From Ruminococcaceae bacterium UBA5396 (GTDB lineage Bacteria > Bacillota > Clostridia > Oscillospirales > Acutalibacteraceae): DNA of 6,192 nucleotides. Positions 1-6,127 of this stretch are shown here, piece by piece. The notes under the pieces were generated by a model. That model did not search any database, had not been told where the DNA came from, and was given only the letters and a program-made list of their open reading frames with translations. The translations under genes and the position numbers were made by a program. Each line of letters begins with the position of its first letter. The first letter of the stretch is position 1. The stretch lies in the NCBI GenBank assembly GCA_002410715.1, contig DHOG01000138.1, positions 6,223 through 12,414 of the forward strand, in the 5' to 3' direction.

Positions 1-660
1 CGAGGAGAAGCTGAAAGCCGTGTCTAATGCCTTTTTAAGGGACGTCAGATCGGATGCAAGGGAGATACCGACAGATGAACCGAGATTGACAGGCTTAATG
101 ATTACGGGATATTCAAACTTTCCCTCAATTTCTTTCAAAATCTCCTCTTCCTCGACAGCAAACTGCCGGCCGGTAAAAGCAGTGGCATCAAGCACCGGCA
201 ATCCGGCTTGACGCAGTACCGCTTTCATTGCAAATTTATCCATACCAAGGGCAGAGGAAAGCACGTCGCAGCCGGTGTAAGGAACACCCAGCATCTCCAG
301 CATCCCCATGAGAGTACCGTCCTCGACATTTGTACCGTGTACCACCGGCAGGGCAATATCAAATACACCCACAAGATTATTGCCGAGCTTTTTTGCAGGA
401 TAACGGAGGAGCGCCACACGTCCGTCCTGCGGAACCATAATCACACGAACCGCCTTTTCGATACAGGACTTCATATCCTTATAGCTGTCTATATCGCCCA
501 TATGCTCGCCGGTATAGAATTTGTTATCCTTGGATATATAAATCGGCAGGGCATCATATTTTGAGCTGTTCAGGGCTGTAAAAGCCTGAATTCCTGATAT
601 AATCGAAACCTCATGCTCCACGCTGCGCCCGCCGAAAAAGACGGCTACGGTTGTTTTCAT
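1..660 (-). CDS. ddl: D-alanine--D-alanine ligase, N-terminal 220 residues (runs off the left edge)
   Basis: This enzyme joins two D-alanines using ATP in the cytoplasm, giving the dipeptide that MurF adds to the peptidoglycan precursor. The frame is open from the ATG at 660-658 to the window edge. Visible marks are the N-terminal FFGGRSVEHEVS (residues 8-19, with the Glu15 that contacts the first D-Ala in E. coli DdlB), PVVHG (105-109), EDGTLMG (113-119), GVPYTGC (125-131), SALGMDK (136-142, ATP-contacting Lys142) and IIKPVNLGSSVGIS (187-200, Lys189 and the GSSVG loop). The family is usually 300-370 residues, so roughly the last third, including the omega loop and metal-binding residues, is outside the window. 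D-Ala versus D-lactate specificity therefore cannot be read here. A GGAGA ribosome binding site lies at 675-671, 10 bp before the ATG. The gene starts 42 bp after the murF-like stop, which fits an operon. Confidence 0.95.
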   Translation of the reverse strand, partial: MKTTVAVFFGGRSVEHEVSIISGIQAFTALNSSKYDALPIYISKDNKFYTGEHMGDIDSYKDMKSCIEKAVRVIMVPQDGRVALLRYPAKKLGNNLVGVFDIALPVVHGTNVEDGTLMGMLEMLGVPYTGCDVLSSALGMDKFAMKAVLRQAGLPVLDATAFTGRQFAVEEEEILKEIEGKFEYPVIIKPVNLGSSVGISLASDLTSLKKALDTAFSFSS

Positions 661-702
661 AACAACATCATCTCCATATAGATATATTCAGTGACCAATA
701 AA

Positions 703-2268
703 CTAAAAATTGTCGGGGAGGTCGTTTTCAAGCAGAACGGTGCGCTTGCCTTCGTCGGGAAGGGATTTCACGATCTCCAGCGCTTTGTCAAGGCTGACAG
801 ATACGAAAAGCTTCTCTTTCGGGAAGCCGGCTTTAATAAGCCCATCCTTAAGAGGAGGTGCCTGCTTTTCTCCCACAAGTACGGCATAGTCGCATCGTGT
901 CGCCGCATAGGAACCCAGCTCCCGATTCAGGGCATCCTGCCGCTCACCAAGCTCCACCATTCCGGGCGTAACCAGTACACGCTGTCCCTCAAAGCTGCTC
1001 AGAACATCGAGGGCGGCACGGAATCCTGCGGGATTGGAGTTGTATGCATCATCAATATAACCGTTGGGCAGAAGCTGCAATCTGTGTTCAACCGGCTTCA
1101 GCCGCTTTATCGGAACCACAAGTTCAGTCAGAGTTATGCCGAGTTGATGGGCAACCGCAATACCGCCTACAATATTCTGGATATTATGGGCGCCCAGTAG
1201 TTTTGTTGAAAAAGCCCTTGCTTCTCCGTCAGGTGCCACAACCGTAAATGTGCTCCCGTCTCCGCTTACCTTTATGTCCTTGACCTTATAATCCGCATGG
1301 CTGTCCTGGTCTATGCTGTAGGTAACAGACCGAACACCCACCTTTTGTGACTGGATATGCGGGTTGTCGGCGTTCAAGAAAATCAGACCGTCATCCGGAA
1401 TGGAATCCGCCAGCTCGAACTTGGTTTTAATGATGTTGTCCACCGTTTTAAAGGTTTCAAGATGCTGCTCGCCGATTGAAGTAATCATTCCGTATTTCGG
1501 ACGCACGAGCTGGCATATTTCACCAATGTCCCCAGTGTTTTTTGCGCCCATTTCGGCAATGAAAATCTGGTGGGTGGGGCGGAGATATTCTCGCACCGTT
1601 CGTACAATCCCCATTGTGGTATTATAATTCTCAGGAGTAATCAGCACATTATATTTCACCGACAGGAGGGAACCCAGGAAATTCTTTGTGCTGGTTTTGC
1701 CATAGCTGCCTGTGATGCCAATCACAACAAGCTGCGGCATGGCTTCTAATATGCGTTTTGCATCCCTGCGATATCGATTTGCAATGGCGTTTTCTATGGG
1801 TTGATTCATCAAATTGGCAAAGGGAACCGAAAGCGGTGTTAAAGCCGCCCATAAAAACAAGCCTCCAAGACTGATCCGTACCATACCGGTGAGATATACC
1901 ACAGCAAAAACAGCATTCATAAGAATAAAAAGGGTTAAAAACAGGCGTTTGACTCTGGCGGTGAACACCAGAGGCTTTTTTGCTTTTTTTGGTTTGTTCA
2001 GGTAGGCATGAATCAGAAGAAGAAGCGAGCAGGCTGTACGTACCATCCAGTCACTGGGCTGGATGAGAAAACAGGAGACGGCGATCATTGCGATTAACAG
2101 CCAACCCATCTGGTTGGCTACTGTGCTCCGATTTTGTTTCAGCCATCGGATGTATCTCTCATTACGATAAGCATTAAGCTGCAGCATGTGAACGAATTGC
2201 ATGGATAACAGCATGCATTCGGCTGTAAATGCAGCATACAGAACAATGGTTGCGATAACTTCAGGCAT
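703..2268 (-). CDS. murF: Membrane-anchored MurF-like Mur ligase (UDP-MurNAc-tripeptide--D-Ala-D-Ala ligase family)
   Basis: A 521-residue Mur ligase. MurF proper uses ATP to attach D-Ala-D-Ala to UDP-MurNAc-tripeptide. The central and C-terminal domains look complete: P-loop GITGSYGKTSTK (184-195, Lys191), ENYNTTMG (213-220), EMGAKNTGDIGE (239-250), GEQHLETF (266-273), LGAHNIQN (358-365), EHRLQLL (394-400), DDAYNSNP (406-413), TPGMVELG (434-441) and a terminal ENDLPDNF. The first 175 residues do not resemble the usual UDP-binding domain. They hold about five hydrophobic helices (near 3-27, 54-70, 74-90, 109-127, 132-152), with basic loops (36-47, 92-108, 164-172) placed so that the catalytic part is cytoplasmic. 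The start is supported by GGGAGA at 2281-2276, 7 bp before the ATG. Its place directly before ddl supports a MurF role, but a related ligation on another substrate is possible, so the symbol is provisional. Confidence 0.85.
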   Translation of the reverse strand: MPEVIATIVLYAAFTAECMLLSMQFVHMLQLNAYRNERYIRWLKQNRSTVANQMGWLLIAMIAVSCFLIQPSDWMVRTACSLLLLIHAYLNKPKKAKKPLVFTARVKRLFLTLFILMNAVFAVVYLTGMVRISLGGLFLWAALTPLSVPFANLMNQPIENAIANRYRRDAKRILEAMPQLVVIGITGSYGKTSTKNFLGSLLSVKYNVLITPENYNTTMGIVRTVREYLRPTHQIFIAEMGAKNTGDIGEICQLVRPKYGMITSIGEQHLETFKTVDNIIKTKFELADSIPDDGLIFLNADNPHIQSQKVGVRSVTYSIDQDSHADYKVKDIKVSGDGSTFTVVAPDGEARAFSTKLLGAHNIQNIVGGIAVAHQLGITLTELVVPIKRLKPVEHRLQLLPNGYIDDAYNSNPAGFRAALDVLSSFEGQRVLVTPGMVELGERQDALNRELGSYAATRCDYAVLVGEKQAPPLKDGLIKAGFPKEKLFVSVSLDKALEIVKSLPDEGKRTVLLENDLPDNF

Positions 2269-2275
2269 GAGCGAT

Positions 2276-2281
2276 TCTCCC
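2276..2281 (-). promoter_or_regulatory. Ribosome binding site of the murF-like gene
   Basis: GGGAGA on the minus strand, 7 bp before the ATG at 2268. It fixes the start ahead of the first membrane helix, so the helices belong to the protein. The rest of the 74-bp gap (2269-2342) contains short, partly competing inverted repeats: GCTGC/GCAGC as outer arms, with GTCTG/CAGAC inside. I see no convincing promoter or terminator there. Confidence 0.75.
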
Positions 2282-2342
2282 TTAATGCTGCCTACGGTCT
2301 GTATGTCATTCAGACAATACAGCAGCGTTCATCGGCGGCAAT

Positions 2343-3080
2343 TTAATTAACAAATGAATCCAAAACGCGGCTGCACTGTCCCCAATGATCCGCAAACGAA
2401 AAATGGCCGGCTCCTCTTAATACCACAAGACCTGCTCCGGGGATCAGCCTTTCCATGGTCTGGCCATCGGAAAGCGGCGTTGCGGTATCGTTTTCGCCCC
2501 AGATAAGTAGTGTCGGCACCTTAATACCGGAAAGCAGCGGCGTCAGGTTCTCATTTACCGACAGAACCATGGTGCGGCGCATAACCGGGCTTGCGTTACG
2601 ATAGTCGGCAGAGCCTGTTTTACGGCGCATTCTTTCGGCAAGCATGGGCAAGATGCGCCTTGCCGCCTTATAGGAGTAAACCTTTATATAGTAGCCGAGA
2701 CTCCGTTTGGGCTTTATGCCGGCGGCATCCATCAGAATAATTTTGGGAACGGTAAAGGGGAGTCTCGGGCGGTTCATCATCTTAATGATAATTCTGCCGC
2801 CATAGGAATGGCCAATCAGCAGTGGTGATTTCAGCCCCACCGCATCCGAAAATTTCAATACAAAATCCACATAGTCGTCCACCGAAAACGGCACGGCAGG
2901 TTCTTGGCTCCCGCCGAAACCGGGCAGGTCGGGCGCCACCACTCGGCAGCGCGGAGAAAGGTGATCAATAATCAGACGGTATGTCTGTGCAGGCGCCGCC
3001 CATCCATGCAGCAAAAGCACCTCGGGACCGCTGCCCTCATCAATATAACGGACGCGCCGTCCGTCTATCTGTATTTCCAT
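2343..3080 (-). CDS. Alpha/beta-fold hydrolase, substrate unknown
   Basis: A 245-residue single-domain alpha/beta hydrolase without a signal peptide, so probably cytoplasmic. It carries the full set of family marks: oxyanion-hole LLLHGWA (22-28), VVAPDLPGFGGS (47-58), nucleophile elbow GHSYGG (90-95, Ser92), the acid in WGENDTATP (194-202, Asp198) and the histidine in GAGHFSF (223-229, His226). A basic, helical lid segment spans about 125-172. Length and triad are normal for esterases, lipases and C-C hydrolases of this superfamily; these marks do not reveal the substrate. The ATG is preceded by AGGGGTG (3092-3086) with a 5-bp spacer, and an in-frame TGA lies upstream, which supports this start. 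The murF-like gene follows after 74 bp, so it is probably the first gene of a hydrolase-murF-ddl operon. A cell-envelope role is inferred from neighbours only. Confidence 0.9.
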   Translation of the reverse strand: MEIQIDGRRVRYIDEGSGPEVLLLHGWAAPAQTYRLIIDHLSPRCRVVAPDLPGFGGSQEPAVPFSVDDYVDFVLKFSDAVGLKSPLLIGHSYGGRIIIKMMNRPRLPFTVPKIILMDAAGIKPKRSLGYYIKVYSYKAARRILPMLAERMRRKTGSADYRNASPVMRRTMVLSVNENLTPLLSGIKVPTLLIWGENDTATPLSDGQTMERLIPGAGLVVLRGAGHFSFADHWGQCSRVLDSFVN

Positions 3081-3141
3081 GACAGCACCCCTGTTTCATA
3101 AATCATGCGTAAATATCGGGCGGGTTCATTACTGCGGTGTA

Positions 3142-3176
3142 GGCATATAAAACCCATCATCTTTTCAGTATATGCC
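3142..3176 (-). repeat. Inverted repeat in the hydrolase leader
   Basis: GGCATATA (3142-3149) and TATATGCC (3169-3176) form perfect 8-bp arms around a 19-bp spacer. The repeat lies 62 bp before the hydrolase start. A TATACT hexamer on the minus strand overlaps the upstream arm and could be a -10 box, but no matching -35 box is seen 16-18 bp upstream. It may be a leader-RNA stem or a protein-binding site. Confidence 0.4.
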
Positions 3177-3180
3177 GTGG

Positions 3181-3209
3181 TGTGGTTGCACATGCATTGT
3201 GCAACCACA
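3181..3209. repeat. Perfect 11-bp-arm palindrome with 7-bp centre
   Basis: TGTGGTTGCAC (3181-3191) and GTGCAACCACA (3199-3209) are exact reverse complements around ATGCATT. Neither strand has a T run after the stem, so it is not a standard intrinsic terminator. It lies between the probable terminator of the pseudokinase gene and the hydrolase start, about 100 bp upstream of that ATG. A regulator operator or a stable RNA hairpin are both possible. Confidence 0.7.
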
Positions 3210-3221
3210 TTCCAAACTACA

Positions 3222-3279
3222 GAAAAGCCGCCCCGTAAAGCCACGCTCAAACCGTGCCGTGCTTGACTTTTGGGGCGGC
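3222..3279 (-). terminator. Probable intrinsic terminator after the PASTA pseudokinase gene
   Basis: Read on the minus strand, GCCGCCCC (3279-3272) and GGGGCGGC (3234-3227) form a perfect 8-bp GC-rich stem, followed by TTTTC (3226-3222). It starts 12 bp after the stop codon. The 37-nt interior is long for a terminator, but it can fold into its own stem (AAGCACG with CGTGGCTT, one bulged G), giving a branched structure. The T tract is short, so termination may be partial and some transcripts may read into the hydrolase gene. Confidence 0.55.
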
Positions 3280-3291
3280 ATAAACTCGATC

Positions 3292-4989
3292 TCAGAAGTT
3301 ATCCCACCAGTTTGTGGCCTCTGTTGGTTGCGTGGTCGTGGTAAGCTTGGTTTCGCTTACCCTGAGGGTCACCATGCTGCCCTCCTCAAGGGATTTGCCT
3401 GCTTCTTGAACGCTTTCAACAATATCAATGTCATAGGTTTCGGAATAAACCTTGCTTATGGTTACACGAAATCCCAATGATTTCAGCAGCTGCTCTGCCT
3501 GCTGGGAATTCCATCCCGACAAATCGGGCACCAGCTTATCCTTCGGCCCGTCGCTGATGATGACCTTGATTGTAGCGCCTGCGGCGGCGGGCGTCTCGGC
3601 GTTGGGTGTCTGTTTGATGATCTCGCCTATTGGACGGTCACTGTATACCTTATATTCAACTTCAACCTTCATCCCACCGATTAGGTTGCTTTCACGCACA
3701 TCATAATAACTCTTTCCGACAAGGCCCGGTGTAGCATATGACGCTTCTTCGGTCTGGGTTGTGGTGGTGGATGTCGTAGTTGATTCAATCAGTGATGGAA
3801 GGGGCGTGCTTGAGGTTTCCTCACCGCCGCGGAACAGGTCGGGGAACATGATCAGCAGAGTTGTTCCGGCAAGCAGAAGCAGAAAGACAAATACGGCCAG
3901 TACAATCAGCATAGCATATTTCGCGCGGTTGTTTTTCTTTTCGGGTACCGGCTCTTCCTCTTCGGCTTCAACGGTATTTTGCGGGTCTTGGTCTTCATTC
4001 TCCCGCAAACGAGAAACCGCAGGAGCGGTAGAAAGCTGGTCGCGGAAATGCTCGATGGATCGGATGCGGTTATCCGGTTTTACCTGCAGGGCGTTAAATA
4101 GTGCCGCAGCAATATAATCAGGCATCTCCGCCGCAATTTCGCTTGGTACAAACAAATCGTTTGAATCCTTGGCACGGCGGGATCCTTCGGGGGGAGGATT
4201 ACCGGTCAATGTCCTGAATATTGTGGCAGCAAGCCCATATACATCACTCCATGCACCAATATCCTGTCCAAAGTCATATTGTTCAGGGGCAGAATATCCT
4301 GCAATCAGATGAGGACGCAAATCTGTGCTGACCCGCCTTGCTTCCGGAATGCTGAAGCCTTGAAGATGCAGCTTGCCGTCGCTGCCGACAATTATATTAT
4401 TTGGGCTGATGCCCAGATGAAAAACGCCAGCAGAATGAAGAGAAATCAGGGAGGAAAGCAACGGCATAAACAGCGGACGCGCTTCATCCCAATTCATGCG
4501 CCCGCCTACCTGCTTTAGCCTGGTCTCAAGGGTATTGCCTTCGCAGTATTCGGATATGGTATACGCCGTGCGATTTTGATCAAAGATATCATAAAGTGCT
4601 ACCACAGACGACAGCTCACGCATACGCGCCAGGGCACGGGCATGGACACGAAATTTTTCATAATAATCCCGAAAGGTGTTTTCACATCCGCTGATCACTT
4701 GGATTTCACCGTCGGGAGCGCGCTCCACAAGCGTATCGGGGAAAAACTCCCGCATAATAATCAGAGATTTCAGAACACGATCAAAGCCGATATAGACGGC
4801 GGCATCTCCAACATGATCCAAAAGCTTTCCAACAACATATCGGTCGGATAAAATGGTGCCGACAGGCAGATACATAGGCTCATTATTGCCGTTTGCCGGA
4901 TATCCGCAAATGCCGCATTCACGGCGGCCCTCCGGAAGCGGATTCATACAGCCCATGCAAAGCCCTCCGCGATCCTTGTATTCTGGCAT
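3292..4989 (-). CDS. Zinc-ribbon, membrane-anchored PASTA pseudokinase
   Basis: A 565-residue protein counted from the ATG at 4989. Order of parts: a CxxC-x10-CxxC zinc ribbon (Cys11, 14, 25, 28); a kinase-like domain (about 51-320); an acidic linker (341-350); one membrane helix (357-382) after basic residues, placing the kinase part inside; a Thr-rich linker (403-413); two PASTA domains outside (about 421-482 and 485-546); and a Thr-rich tail ending NWWDNF. The fold is clear from EYCEGNTLE, APEQYD (234-239), SDVYGLAATIFRTLTGNPP and the late Arg308. Catalytic positions are lost: no glycine-rich loop (DHVGDAAVY), Arg80 for the ATP-binding Lys (MREFFP where relatives have IKEYFP), His116 for the helix-C Glu, HLGISPNN (191-198) for HRDISPDN, and GFS (211-213) for DFG. 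It is therefore probably a non-catalytic sensor or scaffold. PASTA domains bind peptidoglycan fragments or beta-lactams in other proteins; the ligand here is unknown. Confidence 0.9.
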   Translation of the reverse strand: MPEYKDRGGLCMGCMNPLPEGRRECGICGYPANGNNEPMYLPVGTILSDRYVVGKLLDHVGDAAVYIGFDRVLKSLIIMREFFPDTLVERAPDGEIQVISGCENTFRDYYEKFRVHARALARMRELSSVVALYDIFDQNRTAYTISEYCEGNTLETRLKQVGGRMNWDEARPLFMPLLSSLISLHSAGVFHLGISPNNIIVGSDGKLHLQGFSIPEARRVSTDLRPHLIAGYSAPEQYDFGQDIGAWSDVYGLAATIFRTLTGNPPPEGSRRAKDSNDLFVPSEIAAEMPDYIAAALFNALQVKPDNRIRSIEHFRDQLSTAPAVSRLRENEDQDPQNTVEAEEEEPVPEKKNNRAKYAMLIVLAVFVFLLLLAGTTLLIMFPDLFRGGEETSSTPLPSLIESTTTSTTTTQTEEASYATPGLVGKSYYDVRESNLIGGMKVEVEYKVYSDRPIGEIIKQTPNAETPAAAGATIKVIISDGPKDKLVPDLSGWNSQQAEQLLKSLGFRVTISKVYSETYDIDIVESVQEAGKSLEEGSMVTLRVSETKLTTTTQPTEATNWWDNF

Positions 4990-5002
4990 GGTATCACCAA
5001 TT

Positions 5003-5010
5003 CCTTCCTT
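5003..5010 (-). promoter_or_regulatory. Ribosome binding site deciding the pseudokinase start
   Basis: AAGGAAGG on the minus strand ends 13 bp before the ATG at 4989. The spacing is long but the match is good. An in-frame TTG at 5025 has no such site and would fall at the predicted transcription start, so the ATG at 4989 is preferred. Confidence 0.6.
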
Positions 5011-5029
5011 TATCGAATCAAACAAACGA

Positions 5030-5058
5030 ATTGTACAGAATTTTATTTATAAAGTCAA
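5030..5058 (-). promoter_or_regulatory. Sigma-A-type promoter for the PASTA pseudokinase gene
   Basis: On the minus strand the -35 box TTGACT (5058-5053) and the -10 box TACAAT (5035-5030) are separated by exactly 17 bp of AT-rich DNA. Each box differs from consensus at one position. Transcription should start near 5023, leaving a leader of about 34 nt before the ATG at 4989. The DNA upstream (5059-5117) is AT-rich and could act as an UP element. The pseudokinase gene thus has its own promoter, separate from the helicase-loader gene. Confidence 0.8.
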
Positions 5059-5117
5059 GAAAACAAACGTGAATGTAACCTGATATTACAATATTGGAAA
5101 TATTTCGTCTGTTAATC

Positions 5118-5144
5118 ATGAGATATAAAATCTTTATATCTCAT
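5118..5144 (-). repeat. Perfect 12-bp-stem hairpin overlapping the helicase-loader stop codon
   Basis: ATGAGATATAAA and TTTATATCTCAT (minus strand) are exact reverse complements around a 3-nt loop. The TAA stop (5136-5134) lies in the first arm. No T run follows on the minus strand, so it is a weak terminator candidate at best. It may instead mark or protect the 3' end of the upstream message. It sits about 60 bp before the -35 box of the next promoter. Confidence 0.55.
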
Positions 5145-6114
5145 TTCGAAGACGAATCAGCCTGATATCTTTGCCGATAAAGGTGAGCGGAACAAAGGTA
5201 CCGATAATTCTCGACGATATCTGCTCTCCGTAACGGTCCAGGATTTCATTTTTATCAAGATTGGTGCTTATAATGGTGGGCTTGCCGTCCAGCATACGGC
5301 TGTTAATAAGATTATAAAGACAGGAATTATAAAAAGAGGTGGAGAATTCAGCACCCAGATCATCCAGAATCAGCAAATCACAGTCAATCATCATGTCCTC
5401 ACTGTTTCCGTCATCCCGACCGAAATGCTCCTTTTCAAGCTGATGCAGCAGCTTTTGCATCGGTCCGTATATCACGCCAAATCCTCTTTCAACCACTTCT
5501 CGCGCAATGGCGAGGGATGTATGTGTCTTACCGGTTCCGGTTGCGCCTCGCAGTAATAGGCTGGGGGATTTCTCATCAAAATCGGCAGCATAGTTCCGGC
5601 AGTATTCCAATACTTCCGCCATTCGTCTCCGCGGCGAGACACCCCGGGGATCAGGCGTGTCGGGGTAGTATTCCAGCTTTAAGCTGTGAAAATCCGCGTC
5701 CTTCATCATGCCCATATAGCTCAGCCTTCGGAATGCCTCCTCACGAAGAAGCAATTTGAAGCATTCGCACATTCGGTTTCCGATGTATCCTGTATCCTGG
5801 CAGATCGGGCAGGCGTAATTCGGCTCAAAATTAGGTGAATGTATGCCTTCACGTGAAAGAATCTCGGCAAGCTCGGCCTGTTGGCTCAAATTCTGTGTCT
5901 TTATCTTTTCAACTGCAGCAGTGACATCTCCGCCATTCAGCACTGCGCGTGCAACTCGAACGGAAGCGCCGGCCATTTCAAGCTCCAGCTCACGGATTCG
6001 GGGATGTTTTTCAATCATGTGTTCCCGCAACGCTGCGGCTTTGGCGCTGGCGTTTGTCCGCCGCCGCCCCAGTTCGGCAATCGCCGCATCATAGACTTCA
6101 CGACTATATCCCAT
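5134..6114 (-). CDS. DnaI/DnaC-type replicative helicase loader (AAA+ ATPase)
   Basis: A 326-residue ATP-binding protein expected to load the replicative helicase (DnaB/DnaC) onto DNA at initiation and restart, in the cytoplasm. The N-terminal 100 residues are helical and charged, followed by a cysteine cluster CPICQDTGYIGNRMCEC (Cys102, 105, 116, 118), the likely zinc site of Gram-positive loaders. The AAA+ part has Walker A GATGTGKTH (190-198, Lys196), Walker B LLILDDLG (247-254, Asp251 and Asp252), sensor I IISTN (281-285) and the SRIIGTF region (301-307, Arg302), a likely arginine finger. Length is close to B. subtilis DnaI (311 residues). AAGGAG at 6127-6122, 7 bp before the ATG, supports the start. 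In Clostridia a DnaD-like gene often precedes this one; only 78 bp upstream are present, too few to tell. The related IstB transposition proteins are an alternative, but they lack this cysteine-rich N-terminal part and none of the neighbours is a transposase. Confidence 0.9.
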   Translation of the reverse strand: MGYSREVYDAAIAELGRRRTNASAKAAALREHMIEKHPRIRELELEMAGASVRVARAVLNGGDVTAAVEKIKTQNLSQQAELAEILSREGIHSPNFEPNYACPICQDTGYIGNRMCECFKLLLREEAFRRLSYMGMMKDADFHSLKLEYYPDTPDPRGVSPRRRMAEVLEYCRNYAADFDEKSPSLLLRGATGTGKTHTSLAIAREVVERGFGVIYGPMQKLLHQLEKEHFGRDDGNSEDMMIDCDLLILDDLGAEFSTSFYNSCLYNLINSRMLDGKPTIISTNLDKNEILDRYGEQISSRIIGTFVPLTFIGKDIRLIRLRNEI

Positions 6115-6121
6115 AAGTCCG

Positions 6122-6127
6122 CTCCTT
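6122..6127 (-). promoter_or_regulatory. Ribosome binding site of the helicase-loader gene
   Basis: AAGGAG on the minus strand, 7 bp before the ATG at 6114. The remaining sequence to the right edge (6128-6192) shows no clear promoter. Two of its minus-strand frames end in a stop (TGA at 6183-6181, TAA at 6176-6174), either of which could close an upstream gene, but neither can be identified. Confidence 0.7.

Noticed and set aside
208..564. A 118-codon plus-strand frame, and a 64-codon minus-strand frame at 225-419
   Set aside because: Both overlap the ddl frame, which carries clear Ddl motifs throughout 1-660. They are shadow frames.
691..1200. A 169-codon open frame on the plus strand
   Set aside because: It lies antisense inside the murF-like gene, whose protein has many recognised motifs over the same bases. 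The plus-strand translation resembles no family I know.
3065..3250. A 61-codon minus-strand frame spanning the gap before the hydrolase
   Set aside because: It would start with TTG without a ribosome binding site, covers two inverted repeats and runs into the hydrolase gene in another frame. I see no protein-like features.
3172..3480. A 102-codon plus-strand frame beginning in the intergenic region
   Set aside because: Most of it is antisense to the PASTA C-terminus, and it begins inside the inverted-repeat region. No ribosome binding site or known motif supports it.
3761..4117. A 118-codon Ser-rich plus-strand frame
   Set aside because: It is antisense to the Thr-rich linker and membrane region of the pseudokinase, whose biased composition produces the long open frame.
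3292..4989. Active PrkC-type Ser/Thr kinase
   Set aside because: The ATP-binding Lys, the helix-C Glu and the Asp residues of HRD and DFG are all substituted, so a conventional active-kinase label is not supported.
5134..6114. IstB-like transposition helper instead of a helicase loader
   Set aside because: The AAA+ core is shared by both families, but the CxxC-x10-CxC N-terminal cluster, the 326-residue length and the absence of an adjacent transposase or terminal repeats favour DnaI/DnaC.
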